A stretch of DNA of 46,789 nucleotides from Streptomyces sp. AP-93 (GTDB lineage: Bacteria; Actinomycetota; Actinomycetes; Streptomycetales; Streptomycetaceae). The position numbers were made by a program, and so were the translations under genes. The stretch's first letter is position 1; the number at the start of each line of letters is the position of its first letter. The stretch spans positions 1-46,789 of the forward strand of contig NZ_JALGBX010000042.1 of assembly GCF_022808175.1 (NCBI RefSeq), written 5' to 3'. This document shows, one piece after another, positions 32,766-39,659 of this stretch. The notes under the pieces were generated by a model that was given only the letters and a program-made list of their open reading frames with translations, did not search any database and was not told the DNA's origin.

Positions 32766-34766
32766 ATGAACCCCACCGCCCCCGCCACCCGGCGCGGCCG
32801 CCGTCCCGGCCCGCCGGCCCCGGCCGCCCCGCTCCTCGCCCTCCTGCTCGCGCTGCTCGCGCTGGTCTTCGTAGCGCCGGCCCAGGCCGCGGCCTCGGCC
32901 CCGGCCGCTCCCGGGGAGGACCGCAAGTCCACCTTCGGCGTGCAGCCCGCCGGGCCGAAGGGGCCCGACGCCCGGCCCCACTTCTCCTACGGGGTCACCG
33001 GCGGAGCCACGACGCGCGACCAGATCGCCATCTGGAACTACGGCGAGCAGCCGCTCACCCTCGCCGTCTACGCGAGCGACGCCGTCAACACCGTCGACGG
33101 CGGCTTCGACCTGCTCCCGGCAGGCCAGGCCCCGAAGGACGCCGGCAGCTGGATCAAGCTGGACAAGGACAAGGTGACCGTCCCGGCCAAGAGCAACGTC
33201 ATCGTGCCCTTCACCGTCACCGTCCCCCGCGAGGTCACCCCCGGGGACCACACCGGCGGGATCGTCGCCTCGCTCGCCGCCGGAGCCCAGGACGCCCAGG
33301 GCAACAAGGTCAGGCTCGACCAGCGGGTCGGCGCCCGCGTCTACGTACGCGCCGCCGGGACCCTCACCCCGCGCCTGGAAGTCCAGCAGGTCACCGCCTC
33401 GTACGAAGGATCCGCGAACCCCTTCTCGGAGGGCTCGGCGACCGTCACGTACACCCTGAGCAACACCGGCAACGTGCGGCTCGGCGCCCGGCAGGCCGTA
33501 CGCGTCAACGGCCTGTTCGGCACCTCCGTCACCGCGGACGGGGTGAAGGACCTCGGCGACCTGCTGCCGGGCACCTCGCTGACGATCACCGCCAAGGCCG
33601 ACGGGGTGGCCCAGGTGCTGAGGTCCTCCGCCGTCGTCTCCGTCCAGCCGGTCGCCGCCCGCGACGGCGTGGACCCCAAGCTTCCGTCCCTGACCCGATC
33701 GGTGTCGCTGTGGACGGTCCCGTGGGCGCTGCTCGCGCTGGTCCTCGTGATCACCGGGGGCGGGCTGTGGGTGTGGCGCCGCAGGCGCCTGGCCCGGTCC
33801 GCGGCCGCCGCGGCCGCCGCGTCGGCCCGCCGGAGCGCCACCTCCCCTACGAACGAACGCCAGAACGCCAAGAAGGAGTCCATCGTGCAGTTCACCCGCC
33901 CCAGCCGGCGATTCGCGGCAGGCGCCGCGACCGCGGCCGCCGCCCTCGTGGGTCTGGCCCTGACCGTGCCGACGGCGGCCCAAGCCGCCGCCGCGGCCGG
34001 CTCGGCGAAGATCAACCCGGCCACCGGCAACGACGGCAGCAGCGTCGACGTGACCACGTCGGCCGCCTGCCCGGAGCCCGCCACGCACATCCTGATGAAG
34101 GTGGCCGGCAAGGGCTTCCCGGCCGAGGGCCTCAACGTGGTCGGCAACTCGCCCATCACCACGTACCCGCCGGCGGAGACGGGCGGCATCGGCATCCCGC
34201 TGACGATGACCATGCGGGACTACGCGAACCAGGCCGGCTTCACCACCCTGGAAGGCCGCTACGACCTGACGGTCGTGTGCCGCAAGGCCTTCGGCACGGA
34301 GATCTACGGGGAGTTCGCGGCCTCCCTGTGGTTCACCTCCAACACCGAGTACCAGACGACGGACCCGGGGACGGGGAACCCGACGCCCACCCCCACGCCG
34401 ACGCCCACCCCGACACCCACCGCCACGCCCACGCCGACGCCCACCCCCACCGCGACGCCGACGCCGACCGCCACCCCGACGCCGACCCCCTCGGAGTCGG
34501 CGTCCCCCGCCCCCACCCCGTCCGAGACGCCCTCCCCGTCCGCGTCGGCCTCCACGGGTACGACCACGAGCGGCGGCAGTGTGGGCGTCTCCACCAACGT
34601 CTCGGGCGGGGCCGCCGGCGGCTCCGGCGGCCCCGGCGGAGGCCTGGCCAACACCGGCGCCAACGCCACCACGCTCGGCCTGCTGAGCGCGGGCCTCGTG
34701 ATCACCGGCGGAGCGTTCGTCTGGTGGGCCCGCCGCCGCGGCCTGCTGACCTTCTCGGGCAACTGA
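32766..34766 (+). CDS. DUF916 (WxL-interacting type) membrane protein, reading in frame into the LANTG surface protein
   Basis: An open frame of 666 codons. Residues 1-45 are a signal peptide (LLALLLALLALVFVAPAQA). About 50-300 resemble the DUF916/WxLIP and DUF3324-like domains found beside WxL proteins: FGVQPAGPKG, QIAIWNYGEQPLTLAVYASDAVN, VPAKSNVIVPFTVTVPREVTPGDHTGGIVASL and YTLSNTGNVRLGARQ. One transmembrane helix (VPWALLALVLVITGGGLWVW) and a basic tail follow. No stop is found before a second signal peptide and the LANTG protein. Either the two are fused, with alternate membrane crossings, or the internal start at 33885 makes a separate product. The DUF916 assignment is good; the fusion is odd. 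Confidence 0.75.
   Translation: MNPTAPATRRGRRPGPPAPAAPLLALLLALLALVFVAPAQAAASAPAAPGEDRKSTFGVQPAGPKGPDARPHFSYGVTGGATTRDQIAIWNYGEQPLTLAVYASDAVNTVDGGFDLLPAGQAPKDAGSWIKLDKDKVTVPAKSNVIVPFTVTVPREVTPGDHTGGIVASLAAGAQDAQGNKVRLDQRVGARVYVRAAGTLTPRLEVQQVTASYEGSANPFSEGSATVTYTLSNTGNVRLGARQAVRVNGLFGTSVTADGVKDLGDLLPGTSLTITAKADGVAQVLRSSAVVSVQPVAARDGVDPKLPSLTRSVSLWTVPWALLALVLVITGGGLWVWRRRRLARSAAAAAAASARRSATSPTNERQNAKKESIVQFTRPSRRFAAGAATAAAALVGLALTVPTAAQAAAAAGSAKINPATGNDGSSVDVTTSAACPEPATHILMKVAGKGFPAEGLNVVGNSPITTYPPAETGGIGIPLTMTMRDYANQAGFTTLEGRYDLTVVCRKAFGTEIYGEFAASLWFTSNTEYQTTDPGTGNPTPTPTPTPTPTPTATPTPTPTPTATPTPTATPTPTPSESASPAPTPSETPSPSASASTGTTTSGGSVGVSTNVSGGAAGGSGGPGGGLANTGANATTLGLLSAGLVITGGAFVWWARRRGLLTFSGN
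33885..34766 (+). CDS. LANTG-sorted cell-wall surface protein (internal start)
   Basis: Within the same frame, AAGAAGGAG lies seven bases before a GTG at 33885 that begins a textbook exported protein of 293 residues. The signal peptide is RRFAAGAATAAAALVGLALT. Next comes the domain shared with the Ig-repeat protein (KINPATGNDGSS ... TEYQTTDP), a long Pro-Thr spacer and a Ser/Gly stretch. The tail is a class E-type sorting signal: LANTG (34644-34658), a hydrophobic helix (LGLLSAGLVITGGAFVWW) and RRRG. LAXTG is the known class E sortase motif in Streptomyces. A working sortase elsewhere would be needed to anchor it, because the neighbouring sortase homologue is dead. Confidence 0.75.
   Translation: MQFTRPSRRFAAGAATAAAALVGLALTVPTAAQAAAAAGSAKINPATGNDGSSVDVTTSAACPEPATHILMKVAGKGFPAEGLNVVGNSPITTYPPAETGGIGIPLTMTMRDYANQAGFTTLEGRYDLTVVCRKAFGTEIYGEFAASLWFTSNTEYQTTDPGTGNPTPTPTPTPTPTPTATPTPTPTPTATPTPTATPTPTPSESASPAPTPSETPSPSASASTGTTTSGGSVGVSTNVSGGAAGGSGGPGGGLANTGANATTLGLLSAGLVITGGAFVWWARRRGLLTFSGN
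34378..34490 (+). repeat. Pro-Thr-encoding simple repeat
   Basis: A C-rich tract of ACSCCSACS-type codons encodes (PT)n with occasional TATP. It forms the wall-spanning spacer between the N-terminal domain and the sorting signal of the LANTG protein. Confidence 0.85.
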
Positions 34767-34876
34767 CCGGTTCCGCCGCACCAGCCGCACCAGCCGCATC
34801 CGCCGCACCCCCGTAGCACCGCCGCACCCCCGCAGCACCCGCACCCGCATCCGCATCCGCGTTCGGAGAAGACACG

Positions 34877-35776
34877 ATGACAGCCACCTCCACCCCGCCG
34901 GTGGACGTGCGCCCCGACCCCGCCGGAGCCCCCGAGGCCCCGGCGGGGCGTACGGGCCCACCCGGCCTGTGGGCCACCGGCGCGGCCCTGGCCATCCTGG
35001 GCGCCCTGCTCCTCGGCTTCGTCGCGGAAGTGGGCCCGCTCGGACACCTCCGCCACGAGCGGGACCGCCGGGTGGGGTACGCACAGCTGCGGGAACAGCT
35101 CGCCAACGCCACGGCGCCGCTCGGCCCGACCACGCCCGGTACTCCCGTCGCCCTGCTGGAGATCCCGCAGATCGGGCTGCGCGAAGTGGTCCGCGAGGCG
35201 ACCACCTCCGGGGTACTGGCCTCCGGTCCCGGCCACCGGCGCGACACGGTCCTGCCCGGCCAGCCCGGCACGAGCATCCTCATGGGCCGCCAGGCGGGCT
35301 ACGGCGGCCCCTTCGCCCACATCGCGGACCTGGCGCGCGGGGAGACCTTCCTGGTCGTCACCGGCCAGGGCGAGCACACGTACAAGGTGCTGGGCGTCCG
35401 CCGCGCGGGCGACCCGCAGCCGGCCCGGCCGACCGGCGACGCGGCCCTGCTCACGCTCATGACCGCGGACGGCACCCCGTACATGCCGCACGGCGTGGTG
35501 CACGTCGACGCCGAACTCACCACGCCCGTCCAGCAGTCCGGCGGCCGCACTCCGGGGCACCTGGCCGCGGACGAGGCCCCGCTCGGGAGCCAGACCTCGG
35601 CCTGGTTCCCGCTGATCCTGTGGGCGCAGGGGCTGCTGCTCGCCGCGGCGGCCCTGGCCTGGGCGCGGATCCGCTGGGGCCGCGCGCACACCTGGCTGGT
35701 CGGCTTCCCCGTACTGGCGGCCCTCGGCCTGGCGGTCGCCGACCAGGCCGCACTCCTCCTGCCCAACCTCCTGTGA
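34877..35776 (+). CDS. catalytically dead sortase-like membrane protein (pseudosortase)
   Basis: A 299-residue protein with one N-terminal helix (LWATGAALAILGALLLGF), a sortase barrel, and two C-terminal helices (FPLILWAQGLLLAAAALAWA, FPVLAALGLAVADQAAL). Sortase landmarks are clear: VALLEIPQIGLREVVREAT, GPGHRRDTVLPGQPGTSILMG, YGGPFAHIADLARGETFLV, YKVLGVRR. The catalytic His of the GHR motif is Arg138 (MGRQA), the Cys of TLxTC is Ala197 (TLMTADG), and the usual Arg region reads VVHVDAEL with no Arg. It cannot transpeptidate. The fold may bind sorting signals or scaffold partners. It is next to a LANTG protein and abuts pstB with a GTGA overlap. Confidence 0.85.
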   Translation: MTATSTPPVDVRPDPAGAPEAPAGRTGPPGLWATGAALAILGALLLGFVAEVGPLGHLRHERDRRVGYAQLREQLANATAPLGPTTPGTPVALLEIPQIGLREVVREATTSGVLASGPGHRRDTVLPGQPGTSILMGRQAGYGGPFAHIADLARGETFLVVTGQGEHTYKVLGVRRAGDPQPARPTGDAALLTLMTADGTPYMPHGVVHVDAELTTPVQQSGGRTPGHLAADEAPLGSQTSAWFPLILWAQGLLLAAAALAWARIRWGRAHTWLVGFPVLAALGLAVADQAALLLPNLL

Positions 35777-35787
35777 ACGAGGCCGTG

Positions 35788-36606
35788 ATGACGACGCAGA
35801 CGATCCCCCTCCCGGCGCTCCCCGCAACAGGGGCGTCCACCCTCGACGCCCGGGACATCTCGGCGTGGTTCGGCGGCCGCAAGGTCCTGGGCCGCGTCTC
35901 CCTGACGATGCCCGGCGGCCAGGTCACGGCCCTGATCGGCCCCTCGGGCTGCGGAAAGTCCACCTTCCTGCGGATCCTGAACCGGATGCACGAGCTGATC
36001 CCGGGCGCCGAACTGGCCGGCGAGGTCCTGCTCGACGGAGAGGACGTCTACGCCCGCGGCCGGCGCCTCACCGACGCCCGCCGGCGGATCGGCATGGTCT
36101 TCCAGAAGCCGAACCCCTTCCCGGCGATGTCGGTCTACGACAACGTCACGGCGGGCCTCAAGCTGACGGGCACCCGCGCCTCGGGGGCCGAGAAGGACGC
36201 GCTGGTGGAGGAGTGCCTGACCAAGGCCGGGCTGTGGAAGGAGGTCCAGGACCGGCTCCGCCAGCCGGGCGGCGCGCTCTCCGGCGGCCAGCAGCAGCGG
36301 CTGTGCATCGCCCGCTCCCTCGCGGTCCGGCCGCGGATCCTGCTGATGGACGAACCCTGCTCGGCCCTGGACCCCACCTCCACGCGCCGCATCGAAGAGA
36401 CCGTCCGCGAGCTGGCCGACGAGGTCACCATCGTGATCGTGACGCACAACATGCAGCAGGCGGCCCGGGTTTCCGACCAGTGCGCCTTCTTCCTCGCGGA
36501 ACAGGGCACGCCCGGCCGGATCGTGGAACACGGACCCACGGCGGCCATGTTCTCCACCCCCGCGGACCCGCGCACCTCGGACTACGTCCAGGGCCGCTTC
36601 GGCTGA
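35788..36606 (+). CDS. pstB: phosphate ABC transporter ATP-binding protein PstB
   Basis: A 272-residue ABC ATPase with PstB features. It has LDARDISAWFGGRKVLGRVSLTMPGGQVTALIGPSGCGKSTFLRILNRMHELIPGA, the Q-loop MVFQKPNPFPAMSVYDNVTAGL, the signature ALSGGQQQRLCIARSLA, Walker B ILLMDEPCSALDPTST and the H-loop IVTHNMQQAARVSD. RNRMHEL and FQKPNPFP are specific to PstB. It powers PstC and PstA, although it lies some 10.6 kb from pstA. ATG at 35788 follows GAGG; a GTG at 35773 overlapping the pseudosortase stop (GTGA) is an alternative. Confidence 0.9.
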   Translation: MTTQTIPLPALPATGASTLDARDISAWFGGRKVLGRVSLTMPGGQVTALIGPSGCGKSTFLRILNRMHELIPGAELAGEVLLDGEDVYARGRRLTDARRRIGMVFQKPNPFPAMSVYDNVTAGLKLTGTRASGAEKDALVEECLTKAGLWKEVQDRLRQPGGALSGGQQQRLCIARSLAVRPRILLMDEPCSALDPTSTRRIEETVRELADEVTIVIVTHNMQQAARVSDQCAFFLAEQGTPGRIVEHGPTAAMFSTPADPRTSDYVQGRFG

Positions 36607-36649
36607 CCCCGGCGGCTCCGTCCCGTGACGGATCACTACATTGGTGCCC

Positions 36650-37192
36650 ATGCCTACGCTGCCGCTGCCTGTGATCCTCTTGCTGTCGGGAAGCCTGCGG
36701 GCCGGCTCCTCCAACGAGACCGTCCTGCGCACCGCGCAGGCCGCGGCCCCCTCCCGGGTGCGGACGGTCCTCTACGAGGGGCTGGCGGACCTCCCGCACT
36801 TCAACCCCGACCGGGACGCCGATCCGCTGCCGGACCCCGTGGCCGGGCTGCGCGCGGCGATCGCCGGGGCGGCCGGGGTGCTGATCTGCACCCCGGAGTA
36901 CGCCGGCACCCTGCCGGGTTCCTTCAAGAACCTGCTGGACTGGACGGTCGGCGGCACCGAGATCTGCGACAAGCCCGTCGCCTGGGTGAACGCGGCGGCC
37001 CCGGGGCGCGGCCAGGGCGCGGAGGCCACGCTGCGGACCGTGCTCGGCTACACCGGCGCCGACATCAGGGACGCGGCGTGCGCGCGGATCCCCGTGGACC
37101 GCAGCACGGTCGCCGCGGACGGGACCATCACCGACGAAGCCGTACGCGCACGACTCGCCCAGATCCTCACCCTGCTGGCGGACGAGGGCTAG
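36650..37192 (+). CDS. NADPH-dependent FMN reductase family protein
   Basis: A 180-residue flavodoxin-like oxidoreductase. The FMN phosphate loop GSLRAGSSN is at the N-terminus; the family signature PEYAGTLPGSFKNLLDW and the later KPVAWVNAAAPGRGQGA are present. It would reduce flavin or a quinone/azo-type acceptor with NADPH. The ATG at 36650 starts the protein. It converges on the sigma-factor gene, with stops overlapping by four bases. Confidence 0.85.
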   Translation: MPTLPLPVILLLSGSLRAGSSNETVLRTAQAAAPSRVRTVLYEGLADLPHFNPDRDADPLPDPVAGLRAAIAGAAGVLICTPEYAGTLPGSFKNLLDWTVGGTEICDKPVAWVNAAAPGRGQGAEATLRTVLGYTGADIRDAACARIPVDRSTVAADGTITDEAVRARLAQILTLLADEG

Positions 37193-39168
37193 GAGGCGTC
37201 TTGCGGACCGGGTTTGAGGCGGCGCAGGGTGTAGCCCTCGTGCGCCGGGTCCAGGGGCTTGGTGGCCTCCTTGAAGAGGTGCTCGGCCCGCTCGTAGGAC
37301 AGCCGGCGCCGGCCCGTGTCCGGGCACAGATCGGCGGGCCCGGGGGTCCGGGCCGGTCCGGGCCGCCGGTCGGTGAGGAACACCGGGCCCCGCGTACGGC
37401 CGGCCAGCAGCAGCGGCAGGAGCCGGGCCGTACCGGAGCGCCAGCTCACCCACGTGCGGCCCGCGCGGGCCCGGCGGTCCTCCAGGTCCAGGTCCTCCAC
37501 GTTGAGGGACAGGACGGTCTTCACCCCCGCAGCCGATTCGTGCAGGAGCCGCCACAACGTCTGTTCCCGCAGGGGCACTTCGGGGTCGCTCCAGAGGGCG
37601 TCGAGCTGTACGGGGCCCAGGGCGGCGGCCCGGGGGCGGGGCTCGGTGCGCCGCTCCAGCCCGGCCGCGAGCCCGTCCAGGCCGGCCCAGGCGCCGAAGG
37701 AGCGTACGGCCGCGCGGTGCCGGTTCCAGGTCCGGGCCGCCGCAGCGCCCCAGGCGGCCGCGCACACCCGTGCCACCTCCTCGGCCGTCAGCCGGGACAG
37801 CGGCGTGGCGTCGCCGAGGTCCAGGCGCAGCCGCCGCAGGGTCTGCCCGTACGAGCGGACCGTCGCCGCGTCCAGATCCGCCCGGCCCAGGAAGCCCTCC
37901 GCGGCCCGGCCGAGGACCGGACCCGGTGCGGGACCGGCCGGGCCGCCGGTGGCGGGGACCTCCTGCGCGCGCCGGAGCAGGAAGGCGCGCTCGGCGGCGT
38001 TCTTGGCGAGGGCCGCCGCCCGGAGGAACTCCCTCCGTGCCTCCGGGCCGCGGTCCAGGCGCAGCAGCAGGTCTCCCCGGACGCTGGGCAGGAGGTGGTA
38101 GTCGCGGAGCACGGGATCGGCGACCAGGGAGTCCACCAGGTCGAGGCCTACCTGCGGCCCGTGCGCCATCCCGAGCGCCACCGCCCGGTTGAGCTGGACC
38201 ACCGCCGTCGGCAGCAGCCGCGCCAGGGCCCCGTACAGGGCCGCGATCTGTGCCCAGTCGGTCTCCTCGGCGGTGCGTGCCTGCGCGTGGCACACGGCGA
38301 TCGCCGCTTGCAGCATGTACGGGCCGGGGGCCCCGCCGGCCTCCCGCGCGCGCAGCATCGCGGTGAAGCCGCGGCGGACGAGGAGCTGGTCCCAGCGCCC
38401 CCGGTTCTGCTCGTGGAGCTGGACGGGCTCGCCCGAGGGGCCGGTGCGCGCCGCCGAACGGGAGGCCTGGATCTCCATCAGCGCGACCAGGGCGTGCACC
38501 TCGGACTCCCGGGGGGCCAGCTCGGCCAGCAGCCGCCCCAGCCGGAGCGCTTCGAGGCAGAGTCCGGGCCGCATCAGATCGTCGCCGGAGGTGGCCGAGT
38601 AGCCCTCGTTGAAGATCAGGTAGACGACCTCCAGTACCGAGGACAGCCGCTCGGGCAGCTCCGTCTCCTCCGGCAGGTCGAAGGGCACGTGGTGCTCGGC
38701 CAGCGTGCGCTTGGCCGCGGCGATGCGCCGGGTGACGGCGCTCGCCGTGACGAGGAAGGCCCGTGCGATCTCCTCGGCCGTCAGGCCGCCCAGCAGCCGC
38801 AGGGTGAGCGCCGCACGGGCCTCGGCCGGCAACACGGGGTGGCAGGAGAGGAACATCAGCCGCAGGACGTCGTCCGGTTCGGCTTCCTGCCGCTCCTCCA
38901 GCTCGTGGGCGAGCTGTTCCTGCTTGTCCGTCAGCAGCCGGGAGCGCCGGATGTGGTCGACCGCCCGCCGTTTGGCCGTGGTCGTCAGCCAGGCGCCGGG
39001 GTTGTCCGGGACCCCGGCGCCAGGCCACTGTTCGAGCGCGGCCACGAGCGCGTCCTGGGCCAGTTCCTCGGCCAGGCCGACATCGTGCACCATGCGCGTG
39101 AGCGTGGCGATGATCCTGGCCGATTCGAGCTTCCAGACCGCGTCGATCGTCCGCGAGGTGTCCGGCAC
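37189..39168 (-). CDS. ECF42-type sigma factor fused to a C-terminal tyrosine-recombinase-like domain
   Basis: 659 residues; ordinary ECF42 proteins are near 400. Sigma region 2 is at about 5-80 (ESARIIATLTRMVHDVGLAEELAQDALVAALEQWP, AWLTTTAKRRAVDHIRR), and region 4 at about 110-165 (LTLRLLGGLTAEEIARAFLVTASAVTRRIAAAKRTLA). The ECF42 TPR-like extension (VVYLIFNEGYSATSGDDLMRP to AAERAFLLRRAQEV) runs to about 415. The remainder resembles a tyrosine recombinase: an arm/core-binding part (TVRSYGQTLRRLRLDLG, RTWNRHRAAVRSFGAWAG) and a catalytic-like part (TLWRLLHESAAGVKTVLSLNVEDLDL, SGTARLLPLLLAGRTRGPVFLTDRR). It ends at YTLRRLKPG without the HxxR box or nucleophilic Tyr. GTG start three bases after the DGPF gene's stop. 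Confidence 0.85.
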   Translation of the reverse strand: MPDTSRTIDAVWKLESARIIATLTRMVHDVGLAEELAQDALVAALEQWPGAGVPDNPGAWLTTTAKRRAVDHIRRSRLLTDKQEQLAHELEERQEAEPDDVLRLMFLSCHPVLPAEARAALTLRLLGGLTAEEIARAFLVTASAVTRRIAAAKRTLAEHHVPFDLPEETELPERLSSVLEVVYLIFNEGYSATSGDDLMRPGLCLEALRLGRLLAELAPRESEVHALVALMEIQASRSAARTGPSGEPVQLHEQNRGRWDQLLVRRGFTAMLRAREAGGAPGPYMLQAAIAVCHAQARTAEETDWAQIAALYGALARLLPTAVVQLNRAVALGMAHGPQVGLDLVDSLVADPVLRDYHLLPSVRGDLLLRLDRGPEARREFLRAAALAKNAAERAFLLRRAQEVPATGGPAGPAPGPVLGRAAEGFLGRADLDAATVRSYGQTLRRLRLDLGDATPLSRLTAEEVARVCAAAWGAAAARTWNRHRAAVRSFGAWAGLDGLAAGLERRTEPRPRAAALGPVQLDALWSDPEVPLREQTLWRLLHESAAGVKTVLSLNVEDLDLEDRRARAGRTWVSWRSGTARLLPLLLAGRTRGPVFLTDRRPGPARTPGPADLCPDTGRRRLSYERAEHLFKEATKPLDPAHEGYTLRRLKPGPQDAS

Positions 39169-39171
39169 GGA

Positions 39172-39495
39172 TCAGGGGCCGAAGACCTGCTGGACCACGC
39201 TCTCGCCGTCACCGACGATCCTGCGGAAGCGGCGGGCCAGCTCGATCGCCTCTTCCCTGGACCGGACCTCGATCAGCGCGAAACCGGCCACGGCCTCCTT
39301 GGCCTCGGCGAACGGCCCGTCCGTCACGGTGATCTCCTCGCCGGCGGAGGTCACCAGGATGCCGCCCGGTTCCAGGCCGCCCGTGGCCAGCAGGACGCCG
39401 GCCGCCGTCAGCTCCTCGATGAACTTGCCCATTTCGGTGTACAGCCGCTCGTCGGGGGCGGTGTCGGAAGGCTTCGTCGTCATCAGGTAGCGCAT
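39172..39495 (-). CDS. YCII/DGPF-domain protein, ECF42 partner
   Basis: A 107-residue YCII-family protein with MRYLMTTKPSD at its start and the signature VTDGPFAEAKEAVAGFALIEV. DGPF proteins are the conserved companions of ECF42 sigma factors. Here the gene precedes the sigma gene with a three-base gap, so they form an operon. GAGGAG lies six bases before the ATG. The biochemical role of DGPF proteins is not settled; they are thought to take part in the sigma factor's stress response. Confidence 0.88.
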   Translation of the reverse strand: MRYLMTTKPSDTAPDERLYTEMGKFIEELTAAGVLLATGGLEPGGILVTSAGEEITVTDGPFAEAKEAVAGFALIEVRSREEAIELARRFRRIVGDGESVVQQVFGP

Positions 39496-39542
39496 GGGGA
39501 CTCCTCGTCTCGTGGTGCCGAGCTGCTGCCCGCACCTTGCCT

Positions 39543-39608
39543 ACACGTCGAACCGGCCATGTCACAGGGAACGCGCCCGTTCCCTGTCACTTTTCTGATT
39601 CGACGTGT
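39543..39608. promoter_or_regulatory. nested palindrome in the divergent DGPF-sigma/DUF998 promoter region
   Basis: Outer arms ACACGTCGAA (39543-39552) and TTCGACGTGT (39599-39608) are perfect, and inner arms ACAGGGAAC (39564-39572) and GTTCCCTGT (39579-39587) are perfect. Both share one centre at 39575.5. The symmetry means the same elements face each divergent gene, as expected for a sigma or dimeric-regulator control region. GTCGA resembles published ECF42 minus-35 sequences (TGTCGA). Confidence 0.7.
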
Positions 39609-39659
39609 CAGCGAGAACCGAACGAGAGCCGCATACGACGAAACCGAGAGGCACCCGCC

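Noticed and set aside
34877..35776. Active class E sortase for the LANTG protein
   Set aside because: The positions of all three catalytic residues hold Arg, Ala and non-Arg residues.
37189..39168. Integrated element inferred from the recombinase-like domain
   Set aside because: No tRNA, att-like direct repeats, excisionase or replication genes flank it, and the recombinase lacks catalytic boxes.
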